A stretch of 64,000 nucleotides of DNA from Rhabdophis nuchalis. Taxonomy: Eukaryota; Chordata; Lepidosauria; Squamata; Natricidae. The stretch is taken from contig CM077644.1 in NCBI GenBank assembly GCA_039707465.1, positions 222,103,962-222,167,961 on the forward strand, given 5' to 3'. Below, in pieces: positions 34,091 through 44,972 of this stretch. The position numbers were made by a program, and so were the translations under genes. Positions within the stretch are counted from its first letter, which is position 1, and every line of letters begins with the position of its first letter. A model generated the notes under the pieces. The model saw nothing but the letters and a program-made list of their open reading frames with translations. It was not told the origin of the DNA and ran no database searches.

Positions 34091-34738
34091 AGCTAGACCA
34101 GTTGTGGCCTTCACATGATTCAGGTGGAAAGCAATGATGGTTGAGAGCCAATTCTCAATAAGAGCCACATTTCCTACCATACTGTCCTGCTATCATATGA
34201 CAAACGTATCATACTGTTCTGCTAATATAATCCATGAAAGCGGATTGTGTAATGAAAATGATGGTGTTTCTGGCTTTGTCAGTGGTTTTTTCCCTTTTCT
34301 TTTAAAGCTTTCCTTCACTGGAATTTGATACTTGAGGACAGGTAGCATTTTGTTTCCAAAAACTCTCCTTCCTTCTCCCCACCACGAGGTGAATAATCAT
34401 CACTGATGAATTGCTTGGAAGCCAACTCAAATTATTCATGAGCTCCACTTACAGGGCAATACATTCATTACAGGACCTTCCTGATTGCTGTTAGTTTTCA
34501 GGACCTGAAGCTGTTTTCCCCCAGAATCAAAGCAAAGAAAAGCAAGTTCTGTAAGTGACAAACTAGGTCTTCTGCACAGTTACAGTCATGATCTATCTGT
34601 TACATTAAAGCATAGAATAATTTGACAGATGATTATTGATGCATAAAGATTGTCCAGAAAGAAATCTCATTTATTTAGAAGATGACATGGAATTTCAAGA
34701 TTTAGCCTGACTCTTCAGTATGCGAGAAAGAATGCTGG
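34091..34738. other. Non-coding DNA, nothing recognised
   Basis: No signature was identified. Confidence 0.5.
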
Positions 34739-35253
34739 TGTAGGAAGTTAGCACCCACCCCTCTCCTAGAAAAATGAAATATTTTAGGAAATATTAAAAA
34801 GGGTAGAATATTTCCCCTAAAAGGAGGCAGAAACTCAACCCCCACACCTTTGTTAATGGGCCATTTAGGCCTGGGCCAGCTTATCTACAACACAAAAGAC
34901 ATGGCCTCCAGGACATAATAGGACCCATCTAGCAACAGAACTCACCACATGGCACCTGGGAAGATTACATCACCCAGCAAGGCTCAATCAAGCCTAGGAC
35001 ACAGACAACCTACAAAGTTACCCCTGCATGGTCCCATGGGGGTCTGACAACCAATCAGAATGCAAGCTATAATTCAAAAGCCGAGAGAGGACATAGAACC
35101 AGAGTACTAGCAGCATCTCTTCCCTTTTTTGTCCAGGATCTCAAACCACATGACCCTGTCCACAATTAAAACCATCTTTCCAAACAGCCACCATTGTTTC
35201 CAGTGTCTTTCTCCCCACTTGGAACTGAACCCAGAAGGACATTTCTTCCAACC
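34739..35253 (+). mobile_element. Solo LTR-like element, older copy
   Basis: It is colinear with 16966-17544: a TGTAGGAAGTTA start, CCAATCAG near 35051, ATTAAA near 35165, and the end CCCAGAAGGACATTTCTTCC. The TATA-like box is decayed and no clean TSD is seen, which suggests greater age. Confidence 0.6.
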
Positions 35254-35554
35254 CTGAGAATAAGGTTTTGGGTTGGTTTGCACATATGTGTTATTGGTCA
35301 TCTTTTGTAATGCATAATGTGAGGCTAGGAAAGAGCATTGCTGCTAAAAGAATGTTAAATGCTACAGATTTCAAAGCATTACTGTACAGCTACTTTCATC
35401 CATTTTTATCCCCATAGCTATGACTTCAGGATTTTGTGATCCAATGTGGAAATTGTATTTTCCATCTTCTCCAGACAGAAGCTTTACTGTGGATGATTTA
35501 TTGTTTCAATTCCTGAAGTGGGGCTGCAATAAGCAAGAAGATAGGCTTCCCCAG
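35254..35554. other. Non-coding DNA, nothing recognised
   Basis: No signature was identified. Confidence 0.5.
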
Positions 35555-35562
35555 TTAGATTA

Positions 35563-35701
35563 CAGTGTTTCTCGACCTTGGCAACTGTAAGAAATGTGGA
35601 TTTCAACTCCCGGAATTTCCCAGCTAGTATGACTAGCTGCCTGGCGAATTCTGGCACTTGAAGTTCATTCATCTTAAAGTTAACAAGGTTGAAAAACACT
35701 G
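35563..35701. mobile_element. Foldback MITE, degraded
   Basis: CAGTGTTTCTCGACCTTGGC and AAGGTTGAAAAACACTG are inverted ends, and the interior TTCAACTCCCGGAATTTCC mirrors CTGGCACTTGAAGTT. The flanks do not give a clear TSD. Confidence 0.72.
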
Positions 35702-35835
35702 AATTAGAATGTGGGTGGTTGAATTAGGATGTATTACCTGGGGCACATTGCTGGCCCATGTTGCCAATGATGTCTTCTCCTTTGGATTTTCTGCCCCATT
35801 CTTGCATTATATCTAGAATAACAGATCTTAATGTC

Positions 35836-36530
35836 TCAAGAACAAGAATAACAGAGTTGGAAGGGACCTTGAAGGTCTTCTAGTCCAACCCCCTGCACAA
35901 ACAGGAGACCATATACCATTCTGGACAAATGGCTGTCCAGTCTCTTCTTAAAAACCTCCCCTGATGGAGCATTCACAACTTTGGAAGGCAAACCATTCCT
36001 CTAGTTAATTGTTCTCACTGTCAGGAAATTATTCCTTACTTCTAATTTGCTTCTCTTCTTGATTAGTTTCCATCCATTTCTTCTTATCCTGCTTTCAGGT
36101 GCTTTGGAGAATAGTTTGACTCCCTCTTCTTTGTGGCAGCCCCTAATATATTAGAACACTGTTTCATGTCCCTCTTGGTCCCCCCCCCCCTTTAGACTAT
36201 GCATATATAATTCCTGCATGGTTCTTCATATGTTTTAGTCTCCAGCCCCCTAATCATTTTTATTGTGGGGGCGCAGTGGTTAGAATACAGTACTGCAGGC
36301 TACTTCTGCTGACTTCCAGCTGCCTGCAATTTGGCAGATCAAATCTCACCAGGCTCAAGGTTGACTCATCATTCTATCCTTCCCAGGTGGGTAAAACGAA
36401 GAGCCAGATTGTTGGGGCCAATATGTTGTAAACCATAAATGCATTATGAAGCGATATATAGGTGTAAGTGCTATTGCTATTGCACTTCTCTCCACTCTTT
36501 CCAGAGTCTCAACATTATATATTACATTTT
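35836..36530 (-). pseudogene. CR1 LINE 3' portion, split by a SINE
   Basis: The minus-strand CR1 3' UTR (plus text AACAGAGTTGGAAGGGACC at the left edge) and C-terminal ORF2 decay run to 36265 and resume at 36483 with the expected continuation (CACTCTTTCCAGAGTCTCAA). Multiple frameshifts make it older than the SINE it hosts. Confidence 0.85.
36266..36477 (+). mobile_element. tRNA-derived SINE nested in CR1
   Basis: The head GGCGCAGTGGTTAGAATACA is followed by a B-box region with CAGATCAAATCTCACC, then TTGACTCATCATTC and the 3' end GTAAGTGCTATTGCTATTG. TATTG occurs at both edges (36261-36265, 36478-36482) as a possible TSD. Confidence 0.82.
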
Positions 36531-37009
36531 AATCTCCTTTACTACTTTTCACCTCTCCAATTGTCTTTATAGAATTATAGAATTATAGAATTTATAGAAT
36601 TATTTCTACTACACATAGAAAGGTAGTAAAATTCAATACTTTGCCTTTGATGCTGACTGAGGGGAGATATAATAATATTCCTTACGCAGAATGCTTCTGC
36701 ATCTGTTCCAGCTCCAGATGAGATCAGTCGACCATGTTTTACTTCATTGCTCTCTCTGTTATGCTTGGCATGCAGAGCTCATAACCCTGCTTCTTATGTA
36801 TTATGCAGAAACCACATTCATTTACTTTATACTTGCTGACTTCTCTATTTAAATGTGTAGTGAAGTTATGCTCCATTGTAATTGCTATTAGGAGGAGATG
36901 ATTCTTATCCTGGTTGAGGATGCTGAGCATACAAACACACACTCTATCTCTTCTCTGTTTAGATATATTTTTAATCCTACCTTTATTACTTTTATAGATA
37001 ACTCAAGGT
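36531..37009. other. Non-coding DNA, nothing recognised
   Basis: A short TATAGAATTA tandem lies near 36572-36604; nothing else was recognised. Confidence 0.5.
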
Positions 37010-37175
37010 GTCAAATAAATAGAATATTCCTCCTTCCTCCTATTTCCCTCACAAGAATCACCCTGTGGGTTGAGAGACAGTGACTAGTCCAAAGTCACCA
37101 ACCAGCTGTTATGCTTAAGGCAGGACTAGAACTCATAGTCTCCTGGATTCTACCCTGGTGCTTTAACCACTAGAT
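37010..37175 (-). mobile_element. tRNA-derived SINE
   Basis: On the minus strand: TCTAGTGGTTAAAGCACCAG (A-box region), GAGTTCTAGTCCTGCC (B-box region), then GGTGACTTTGGACTAGTC and a CACAGGGTGATTCTTGTG tail. It abuts the hAT element at 37176. Confidence 0.78.
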
Positions 37176-37885
37176 CCATGATGGTGAACCTATGGCACCT
37201 GTGCCAGACGTGGCATGCAGACCCATTTCTCCAGGCACGCGAGACACCACCCATTGTTCTTCTGGGCTCCAGTGCACCAGCCAGCTGGTCTTCATAGGTG
37301 TGGGAGTGCCGGAAACTGGAAGATCAGATGCCTGGTGAACATATGTGTGCTGGGAAAATGATCTTCTGGTTTCCGGTGCATGCATGCACACTATCTTCAA
37401 GCATGCATGCACATCAGGAAGAGCAGGTGGCTGATGCACATGTGCGTGCCGGAAACCAAAAGATCTTGTTCTCATTACGCGCATGCTCACTGGGCGGTTT
37501 CTCTTCTGGTTTCTGGCATGTGCATGCACACTGGATATTTGGTCTTCAAGCATGCATGTACATCAGGAAGAGCAGGTGGCCGATGCATATGTGTGTGCCG
37601 GAAACCAAAAGATCTTCTTCCCATTACGCTCATGCTCACTGGGCGGCTTCTCTTCTGATTTCTGGCATATGCATGCACACTGGCTAGCTGCTCTTTGCAC
37701 ATGCATGTATGCCAGAAACTGGAAGACCAAGTGGCCAACGCACATGCACATGCCAGAAACCAGAAGATCATCTTCCCGGCATGCGCATGTACCCCTGGTG
37801 GCTTCTCTTCCGGTTTCTGGCATGTGTGTGCATATGCATTTTCCCGTTTCGGCACTTGGGGCTGAAAAGGTTCGCGCCAACAATG
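37176..37885. mobile_element. hAT-type element filled by an expanded minisatellite
   Basis: The left end CCATGATGGTGAACC resembles the 10335-10749 family, and the right end is a diverged GGTTCGCGCCAACAATG. The flanks CACTAGAT (37168-37175) and AACTAGAC (37886-37893) match 6/8. The repeated long frames in the interior translate the minisatellite. Confidence 0.62.
37372..37690 (+). repeat. Minisatellite with unit of about 150 bp
   Basis: Blocks such as CATCAGGAAGAGCAGGTGGC, GTGTGCCGGAAACCAAAAGA and GCTCACTGGGCGG.TTCTCT recur with the same order and spacing, in two full units and partial ones. Confidence 0.82.
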
Positions 37886-38090
37886 AACTAGACCAAATGG
37901 CATTGTTTTTAGTCTAGTTTTATATACACCTGTTAAAATATTATCTATCAATAATTCTCTTCTGTAACATTGTGTTATGTACTTTTTTATTTTAAAGGGA
38001 ACTGGAAATAGATTCTTTGTTCTTAGTTTTCACTTCTGGGGCAAAAAATAAGGGGAAAAAGAGAGAGAGAATACCATAACCTGAGTTTAG

Positions 38091-40442
38091 AGGATCTGTA
38101 ACTACCCTGACATCAATTGGGAAACAAACTCTGCACCAAGTGGAAGATCCAACAGGTTCCTAACAAACCTAGCAGACAACTTTGTTTCCCAAAAGGTAGA
38201 GAAGGGAACAAGGGGATCAGCAATATTGGACTTAATTCTCACTAACAGAGAGGAAATGATAGAAGGTGTAGAAGCTACAGGAACTTTGGGGGCAAGCGAT
38301 CATGAAATACTGGAATTCAACATTATGCAAACAAAAGTAGTTGAACAAAGTCAAACTAGAGTCTTAGACTTCAAGAGAGCTAATTTCAATAAACTCAGAG
38401 AGAGCTTGGGAAGGATTCCATGGATGAGAATCCTCAAGGGGAAAACAACTCAAGAAGCTTGGGAAATTTTGAAAAATGAGATTATAAAAGCCCAGTCCAG
38501 CGCAATACCAATGAAGAAGAAAAATAACAGTTCCCAAAAGAAACCAGCATGGCTGCATAAAGAACTCTCTGACAAATTGAAAGACAAAAAGGATAAATAT
38601 AAAAAGTGGAAAAAGGGGGACATAACCAAGGCAAAATATCAGCAAATAGCCCAAGCCTGTAAAGATGAAGTGAGGAAAGCTAAGGCTCACAATGAAGAAA
38701 GGCTTGCCAAAAAAGTAAAAAATAACAAAAAAAGCTTCTTCCAACATGTTAAAAATAAGAAAAAAGTTAAGGAAACAATTGGTCCACTGCTGGGAGAAAA
38801 TGGCAAGAAGATGATAAGCAACAGGGAGAAAGCAGAACTATTTAACTCTTTTTTTGCATCTGTCTTTACACAAAGGGATAAAACAGTCCAATCAATCAAA
38901 AACAGCACCACAAATATCAGATTAGGAACACAAGTTGAAATAGGGAAGAAAATGGTAAGTGAGCACCTGTCTGCCCTGGACGAGTTCAAATCACCAGGAC
39001 CGGATGGATTACACCCCAGGGTTCTGAAGGAACTGGCAGACGAGATCTCAGAACCACTGAACTATATCTTTCAGAGATCCTGGAGCACCGGGGAACTGCC
39101 AGAAGACTGGAAAAGAGCAGATGTGGTTCCCATCTTCAAAAAAGGAAAAAAAACAGATCCAGGAAACTATAGACCCATCAGCCTGACCTCAATACCAGGA
39201 AAGATTCTGGAAAAGATAATTAAACAACAAATAAGTGAACACCTAGAAGCAAACAAAGTAATAGCCAAAAGCCAACATGGGTTTGTCAAAAACAGATCAT
39301 GCCAGACGAATCTAATTGCATTCTTTGACAAAGTAACAAAATCAGTGGACCAGAGGAATGCTGTTGATATAATTTACCTGGACTTCAGTAAGGCATTTGA
39401 TAAAGTAGACCATAACCTACTATTAGATAAAGTAGAAAATTGTGGGTTAGACAGCAGCACCACCAAATGGATTCGCAACTGGCTGACCAACCGCACTCAA
39501 CGTGTAGTCCTCAATGGAACTGCATCTACATGGAAGGAAGTATGCAGTGGAGTCCCCCAAGGCTCTGTTTTAGGCCCAGTACTCTTTAACATCTTCATCA
39601 ACGATTTGGATGAGGGGATAAATGGGGAACTCATCAAATTCACAGACGACACCAAGCTGGCAGGAATAGCCAACACTCCAGAAGATAGGCTTAAGATACA
39701 GAAGGATCTAGACAAACTTGAACATTGGGCACTGTCTAATAAAATGAAATTCAATTGTGAAAAAAGTAAGGTCCTACATATAGGCAAGAAAAACCAAATG
39801 CACAAGTACAGTATAGGTGGTACCTTGCTCAATAGTAGCAACTGTGAGAGGGATCTTGGAATCCTAGTGGACAACCATTTAAATATGAGCCAGCAGTGTG
39901 CAGCAGCTGCCAAAAAAGCCAACACAGTTCTAGGCTGCATCAACAGAGGGATAGAATCTAGATCGCGTGAAGTGTTAATGCCACTGTATAGTGCCTTGGT
40001 AAGGCCACACTTGGAATACTGCATACAGTTTTGGTCGCCACGATGTAGAAAAGACGTGGAGACTCTGGAAAGAGTGCAAAGAAGAGCAACCAAGATGATT
40101 AGAGGACTGGAGACTAAGACATATGAAGAACGGCTGCAGGAGCTGGGTATGTCTAGTTTGATGAAGAGAAGGACCAGGGGAGACATGATAGCAGTGTTCC
40201 GATATCTCAGAGGGTGCCACAAAGAAGAGGGAGTCAAACTTTTCTCCAAGGCACCTGGGGGCAGGACAAGGAGCAATGGGTGGAAACTAACCAAGGAGAG
40301 AAGCAACTTAGAACTAAGGAGAAATTTCCTAACAGTAAGAACAATTAACCTCTGGAACAGCTTGCTTCCAGCAGTTGTGAATGCCCCAACCCTGGAAGTC
40401 TTTAAAAAGATGTTAGACAGCCATTTGTCTGAAATGGTATAA
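38091..40442 (+). CDS. CR1 ORF2p, endonuclease C-terminus plus reverse transcriptase
   Basis: The frame is open for about 784 codons and has no native start, because the 5' end is lost; the TTG at 38226 is an arbitrary internal codon. It begins within the endonuclease (YPDINWETNSAPSGR) and keeps TGTLGASDHEIL, the SDH motif of APE-type nucleases. RT blocks follow in order: [89 protein letters not shown], then F-T-D-D at 39639-39650 where FADD is usual. The C-terminal GMSSLMKRRTRGDMIAVFRY segment is complete. In CR1 this enzyme nicks DNA and reverse-transcribes the element RNA at the nick. The copy cannot be autonomous without its 5' half. Confidence 0.93.
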   Translation, partial: RICNYPDINWETNSAPSGRSNRFLTNLADNFVSQKVEKGTRGSAILDLILTNREEMIEGVEATGTLGASDHEILEFNIMQTKVVEQSQTRVLDFKRANFNKLRESLGRIPWMRILKGKTTQEAWEILKNEIIKAQSSAIPMKKKNNSSQKKPAWLHKELSDKLKDKKDKYKKWKKGDITKAKYQQIAQACKDEVRKAKAHNEERLAKKVKNNKKSFFQHVKNKKKVKETIGPLLGENGKKMISNREKAELFNSFFASVFTQRDKTVQSIKNSTTNIRLGTQVEIGKKMVSEHLSALDEFKSPGPDGLHPRVLKELADEISEPLNYIFQRSWSTGELPEDWKRADVVPIFKKGKKTDPGNYRPISLTSIPGKILEKIIKQQISEHLEANKVIAKSQHGFVKNRSCQTNLIAFFDKVTKSVDQRNAVDIIYLDFSKAFDKVDHNLLLDKVENCGLDSSTTKWIRNWLTNRTQRVVLNGTASTWKEVCSGVPQGSVLGPVLFNIFINDLDEGINGELIKFTDDTKLAGIANTPEDRLKIQKDLDKLEHWALSNKMKFNCEKSKVLHIGKKNQMHKYSIGGTLLNSSNCERDLGILVDNHLNMSQQCAAAAKKANTVLGCINRGIESRSREVLMPLYSALVRPHLEYCIQFWSPRCRKDVETLERVQRRATKMIRGLETKTYEERLQELGMSSLMKRRTRGDMIAVFRYLRGCHKEEGVKLFSKAPGGRTRSNGWKLTKERSNLELRRNFLTVRTINLWNSLLPAVVNAPTLEVFKKMLDSHLSEMV

Positions 40443-40524
40443 GGTTCCTGCCCATTCAGGGGGTTGGACTAGAAGACCTACAAGGTCCCTTCCAACTCTG
40501 CTATTGTATTGTATTGTATTGTAA
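38091..40524 (+). mobile_element. CR1 LINE, 5'-truncated, nearly intact 3' part
   Basis: ORF2 is open from the truncation at about 38091 to 40442. A short 3' UTR follows (GGGGGTTGGACTAGAAGACC, TCCCTTCCAACTCTGC), then the (TATTG)n tail typical of CR1 near 40500-40524. No TSD is visible, as usual for CR1. Confidence 0.93.
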
Positions 40525-41052
40525 TTGCAAACCTACTGCAAACCTACAACACTGCAAACCTACAAACCAGTTGTAAGTTATGTAGTTAAATAATTCCAAT
40601 CTTCTTAAAATAGAGTATTTGGAACACAATTTTAATCAAATTAGAACATGCTCAATCTAACATAAACTCTTTAGGTCAGCCTGACATATATGTGTATATA
40701 TTTACAAAAAAGACATAATTTATAATTTCTGGAATCAAATCTGCTAGCATTATTTTCTAATAACTGAAATCTAATTATACTCCTCCAACCCATTCAGTTC
40801 AAACATGAATTTAAGGAAGGATTTGCCATGAGAAAGAATGGTTATAGAAGTTTTTTTCAGCTGTCATGTTGAGAAATATATAGCATCACTATGCAGAATT
40901 ATAATTAGAATAATTAGCAAGAAGAAACAATCAGGACATCTCTGTGAGTTTCCTAATCAAAATATAACAACTTATTTTATTTGCTGATGGAATAGAGACC
41001 TGAAGGCTGCAATTTTATGTACATGACAAATGTAAACCTATACATATACATA
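40525..41052. other. Non-coding DNA, nothing recognised
   Basis: No signature was identified. Confidence 0.5.
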
Positions 41053-42215
41053 GGTCGACATCGAGGCACCTCACATGTGGGGTGCCACAGGGGTCGGTCC
41101 TCTCACCTCTCCTGTTCAACATTTATAGAAGCCGTTGGGTGAGATCATCCCTGGTTTTGGGGTAGAATTCCATCAGTACGTGGATGATACCCAGCTGTAC
41201 ATTTCTACCCCAGACCACCCCAAAGATGCCGTCAAAGTGATGTCCCGGTGTCTGGAGGCCGTGCGAGTCTGGATGGGGAGAAAGAGGCTTCGACTCAACC
41301 TGTCCAAGACTGAATGGCTGTGGCTTCCAGCGTCACGTTACAGCCAGATGGTACCATCGCTGGCTATTGGGGGCGAATCACTGGCCCCCACAGAGAGGGC
41401 TCACAACTTGGGTGTCCTCCTGGACTCTCGGCTGTCATTAGACGATCACATGACAGCCGTGGCCAGGGGGGCTTTTTATCAGGTTCGCTTGATTCGCCAG
41501 TTGCATCCCTTTCTGGATCGTGACGCTCTACGCACGGTCACTCAAGCCCTTGTCATTTCCCGCCTGGACTATTGCAATGCTCTCTACATGGGGCTGCCCT
41601 TGAGGTCCACCCGGAGGCTCCAGTTAGTGCAGAATGTGGCCGCGCGGGGGATTCTGGGAGCCTCAAGGTGCTCCCACGTGACACCTCTCCTGCGCGAGCT
41701 GCACTGGCTGCCTGTGACTTTCTGGGTGCACTTCAAGTTGCTAGTAACCATCTTCAAAGCGCTTCATGGCATGGGTCCTGGTTATTTGCAAGACCACCTC
41801 TTGCTACCAAATACCTCCCACTGACCAGTTCGCTCCCACAGACTAGGCCTCCTCCGGGTGACATCGGCCAAACAATGCCGCCTGGCGACCCCCAGGGGGA
41901 GAGCCTTCTCTGTGGCAGCCCCTGCCCTCTGGAACGACCTACCTCCTGACCTACGTACGACCACTGACCTGCGCCTCTTCTGTCGGGCCTTGAAAACGCA
42001 TTTATTCCATGAGGCCGGCCTGGCTTAGTTGCTTTTAATTGGTTTAATTGGTTTTATTTAAGAGTTTTTATCTAGATTTTACAACGGGCCCCAATTTAAT
42101 ATTATTTTAAAGTATTTTATGTATCGATGTCTTTTGTATGTTTTTATTGATGCCTGTTCACCGCCCTGAGTCCCGCAAGGGAGAAGGGCGGTATACAAAT
42201 TTAATAATAATAAAC
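41053..42215 (+). mobile_element. L2-clade LINE, 5'-truncated
   Basis: It begins at GTCGACATCGAGGCACCTCA inside the RT domain and ends with CACCGCCCTGAGTCCCGCAA, GGGCGGTATACAAAT and an (AATA/ATA)n tail. It is homologous to the longer copy at 44973-48178. Confidence 0.9.
41060..42028 (+). pseudogene. L2-type ORF2 C-terminal pseudogene
   Basis: The frame contains [15 protein letters not shown], a frameshift near 41128, then [15 protein letters not shown] (A to V next to the catalytic aspartates), [14 protein letters not shown] and [11 protein letters not shown] premature TGA at 41822-41824 interrupts the C-terminus, which stays recognisable ([21 protein letters not shown]) to the natural stop at 42026. 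It is inactive. Confidence 0.88.
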
Positions 42216-42731
42216 TAAACATATTAAATGCCAACTCAGTCTATTGCATCAAATTGACGTGTAATGGTTTCAAAGTAATACACAGACATCCTCAAATTAT
42301 ATAGTAATGGCCATATAAATTGGGCACAGTTTGTAAAAATGTATCTTAAGGGCATAACCTTGCTGCTAAATTAGAATGGATTTATATTTCTATATATGTT
42401 ATAAATCATTGGAATTTACATAAAGACACTTATATGTATGGTTATAGTCTATTTCTTAAAGAATGTATCTTTGGAATGTTTTTCATTATATTTATGTGAG
42501 CTGAAGTCAGCAACAGCATTTGTTCAAAATAGATATTGATTATCTCTTTATTTTTATCTCCACATAAGCAGGGTCAGCCAGAGATCCCATTACAAAAACG
42601 AATAGCCTGAGTCTGACAAAACATTATTTTTAGGTAATTTCATTAAGCTACATTTTAGTCTTTCTGTAATATCTTTATGATGTATAATTAGGTAGTTACA
42701 GTAGATAGATGACAGATGGATGATCTATCTA
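42216..42731. other. Non-coding DNA, nothing recognised
   Basis: Only short GATAGATGA-type repeats near 42700-42730. Confidence 0.5.
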
Positions 42732-42967
42732 ACCTGTTTTCCCCAAAATAAGACCTCCCCTGATAATAAGGCCAATCGAGCATTTGAGTGCATGCGCTAA
42801 AATAAACCCTCCCCCAAAATATTGTAAGACAGCAGCAGCCAAGAGGTGACCATGCTCACCGCCGCCTGCACCTCAAAAATAATAAGACCTCCCCAAAAAT
42901 CAGGCCTAGCGCATATTTCTGGGATCAAAAAATAAATAAGACCCGTCTTATTTTTGGGGAAACACGA
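42732..42967. mobile_element. Mariner-like MITE (ATAAGAC ends)
   Basis: The ends ACCTGTTTTCCCCAAAATAA and TTATTTTTGGGGAAACACGA are bordered by TA. It is the same family as 12315-12551. Confidence 0.78.
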
Positions 42968-43016
42968 TATCTGAAGTATTATCTATCTATCTAATGGATG
43001 ATCTATCTATCTATCG
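42968..43016 (+). repeat. (CTAT)n microsatellite, interrupted
   Basis: ATCTATCTATCTA appears twice around GGATG. Confidence 0.85.
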
Positions 43017-43390
43017 CAGTGATGGCTAACATTTTTTGGCTCGCATGCCAAAAGCGGGGGGAGTGCAGGGGGGGGGGTCGTGCGTGGGCGTGCCACACCC
43101 ATAATGCTATGTGTGTGACCCCCTGCTTTTGGTGCACTTTTTCGCTCTCCCCAGGCTCCAGAGGCTTTCTAGGAGCCTGTGGAGGGTGAAAACAGCCTCC
43201 CCCTACCTCCAGAGGCTTCTGGAGCTTCCCTGAAGCCTCCAGAGGGCAAAAAATGGCCTCAAAAGAAGGCCTAAATCAGCTGGCCAGCGCACACATGTGC
43301 GCTAGTGCTGACAGGGCAATGCCTCGCGTGCTCTAAGAAATGGTTCCGCGTGCCATCTGTGGCACCTGTGCCATAGGTTCACCATCATGG
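43017..43390. mobile_element. hAT-type MITE (CCATGATGG family)
   Basis: The ends CAGTGATGGCTAACA and GGTTCACCATCATGG are flanked by ATCTATCG (43009-43016) and ATCCATCG (43391-43398), a 7/8 TSD. Confidence 0.86.
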
Positions 43391-43454
43391 ATCCATCGGA
43401 TGCATGGATGGACTGGCAGATAGATGAGTTACAGAAATAGTAAATGCATTAGAT

Positions 43455-43598
43455 CAATGGCTCCCACTTTTTGGGTACCAGGGACCAATTCCATGGAAAA
43501 AGGTGGTGGTTTTTTTCGTGCTGCCTGCATCCTGCAGATGGGGCTTTGCTTGTTTGCTGGCATGCTGTGGACCATGAACTGAGAGTTGGGGACCTCTG
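43455..43598. mobile_element. hAT-type MITE, small
   Basis: Left CAATGGCTCCCACTTTTTGG and right GAGAGTTGGGGACCTCTG are related to 52233-52576. The flanks CATTAGAT and TATTAGAA match 6/8. Confidence 0.65.
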
Positions 43599-43606
43599 TA
43601 TTAGAA

Positions 43607-44534
43607 TTATCAATTTTGTCAAAGTACAATCACGGAAGGAAGGAAAAAACTTAATGGGAAAGTAGGATGTTGGTGATAAAGGAAGCATTGATTATAAACA
43701 TTTTACAAAATAGAATTATCTATACTTAAGAATAAACCAAAGAGGAAAGCTCTCCCAAAGGAGAGATAAGGGGTATGCTTTGTTAGGAAATTTAATAATA
43801 GGATTATGGTGATAAGGCTGTGATCTCAAGGGAAAATGGTAGAAGGCTGTACGCTATTAGGGTTTGGAGAGTAGAAGTAAAGATCAGACCATCAGTGGGT
43901 TTCCCAAGTGTATTTCAATGAGCAGGAATTGTGTGCCGGCCTTTTCTGCTAATGTTGCACAGGCTAAGGAATAATCAGGGTCAAAAAGGTCAAAGTGAGT
44001 GGGGAGAGGCTAAGCTTATCTCAAACAGTACCTAGTTTTTCCGGTGGCTAAAATAAAGTAACACTTGATATATTCTATTCATGTCATTCAATTAAGCAAA
44101 GATGAGCAAACATTGAACTCTTAGTTCAACACAAAAAGTATGCCTTCATTAGATAGTCTGACAGGCAGCCCATCTGGTCAAGGACTGTAATGGAGAATTT
44201 CTTGCTATTAATGAATAATAAGGTCTGTCTGAGTGTATTTATAGTTCTAAAGAGGGACCCAAGCTTTTTTGAAATTAGAAATGGCTTCGTTTGTAACAAA
44301 GTTAGATTCAGCAGCCCGATCTTCCGTATTTATTAGCCTGAAATTCAAAATGTGCTGCAATTAACATGCCTTAGTAATAGTGATCAGTTGTAGAAAATAA
44401 AAGTAAACATTACTTTGAATGAAAATCAAGCTATGCTTCTAGTTGTTGAGAAAATATTAGGATGACAAATTAAGATTTAACCAAAAGGGGGGAAATCCTA
44501 TTGGAACTCAAAGTGAAATCACATAGTACGTGTA
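43607..44534. other. Non-coding DNA, nothing recognised
   Basis: No signature was identified. Confidence 0.5.
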
Positions 44535-44972
44535 GTTTCCAGGGCGGCTTATTGTTATACTCATTTCATTTCATTTCATTTATTAAATTTATACCCTGCC
44601 CTTCTCCAAACGGACTCAGGGCGGCGCACAGGAATATTAAAAATACCTACAAAACCATATAAAAATTTAAAAAACGTATTCAATGAAATCCTGCGCTAAA
44701 ACCAAATTAAAATCCCCAAATTTAAAACTATCTAAGAGTCAGTAATGGAGGTTACGCTAGGGCGGCTAGATGGAACAAATGTGTCTTTAGACACTTGCGG
44801 AAGAGGCGGAGGTCGGAGATGGTGCGAAGTTCAGGGGGTAGGTCGTTCCAAAGGGCTGGGCCCGCCACAGAGAAGGCTCTTCCCCTGGGTGTCGCCAGCC
44901 GGCACTCTGCGGCCGACGGCACCCTAAGGAGGCCCTCTCTGTGGGAGCGTATCGGACGGGAGGAGACGGAAG
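44535..44972 (-). pseudogene. L2-clade LINE, 3' part of an interrupted minus copy
   Basis: On the minus strand it encodes [20 protein letters not shown], then [20 protein letters not shown] and LKTHLFHLAALA followed by a stop and the L2 3' UTR. The tail of ATTTC repeats is at the left edge. Its missing upstream part lies at 48179-48486, beyond the inserted plus-strand L2. Confidence 0.85.

Noticed and set aside
37298..37951. Overlapping long frames on both strands
   Set aside because: All lie in the minisatellite inside the hAT element at 37176-37885; the repeat unit length keeps frames open by chance.
38226..38228. Start codon of the CR1 protein at 38226
   Set aside because: The codon is TTG, and endonuclease coding sequence continues in frame upstream to about 38091.
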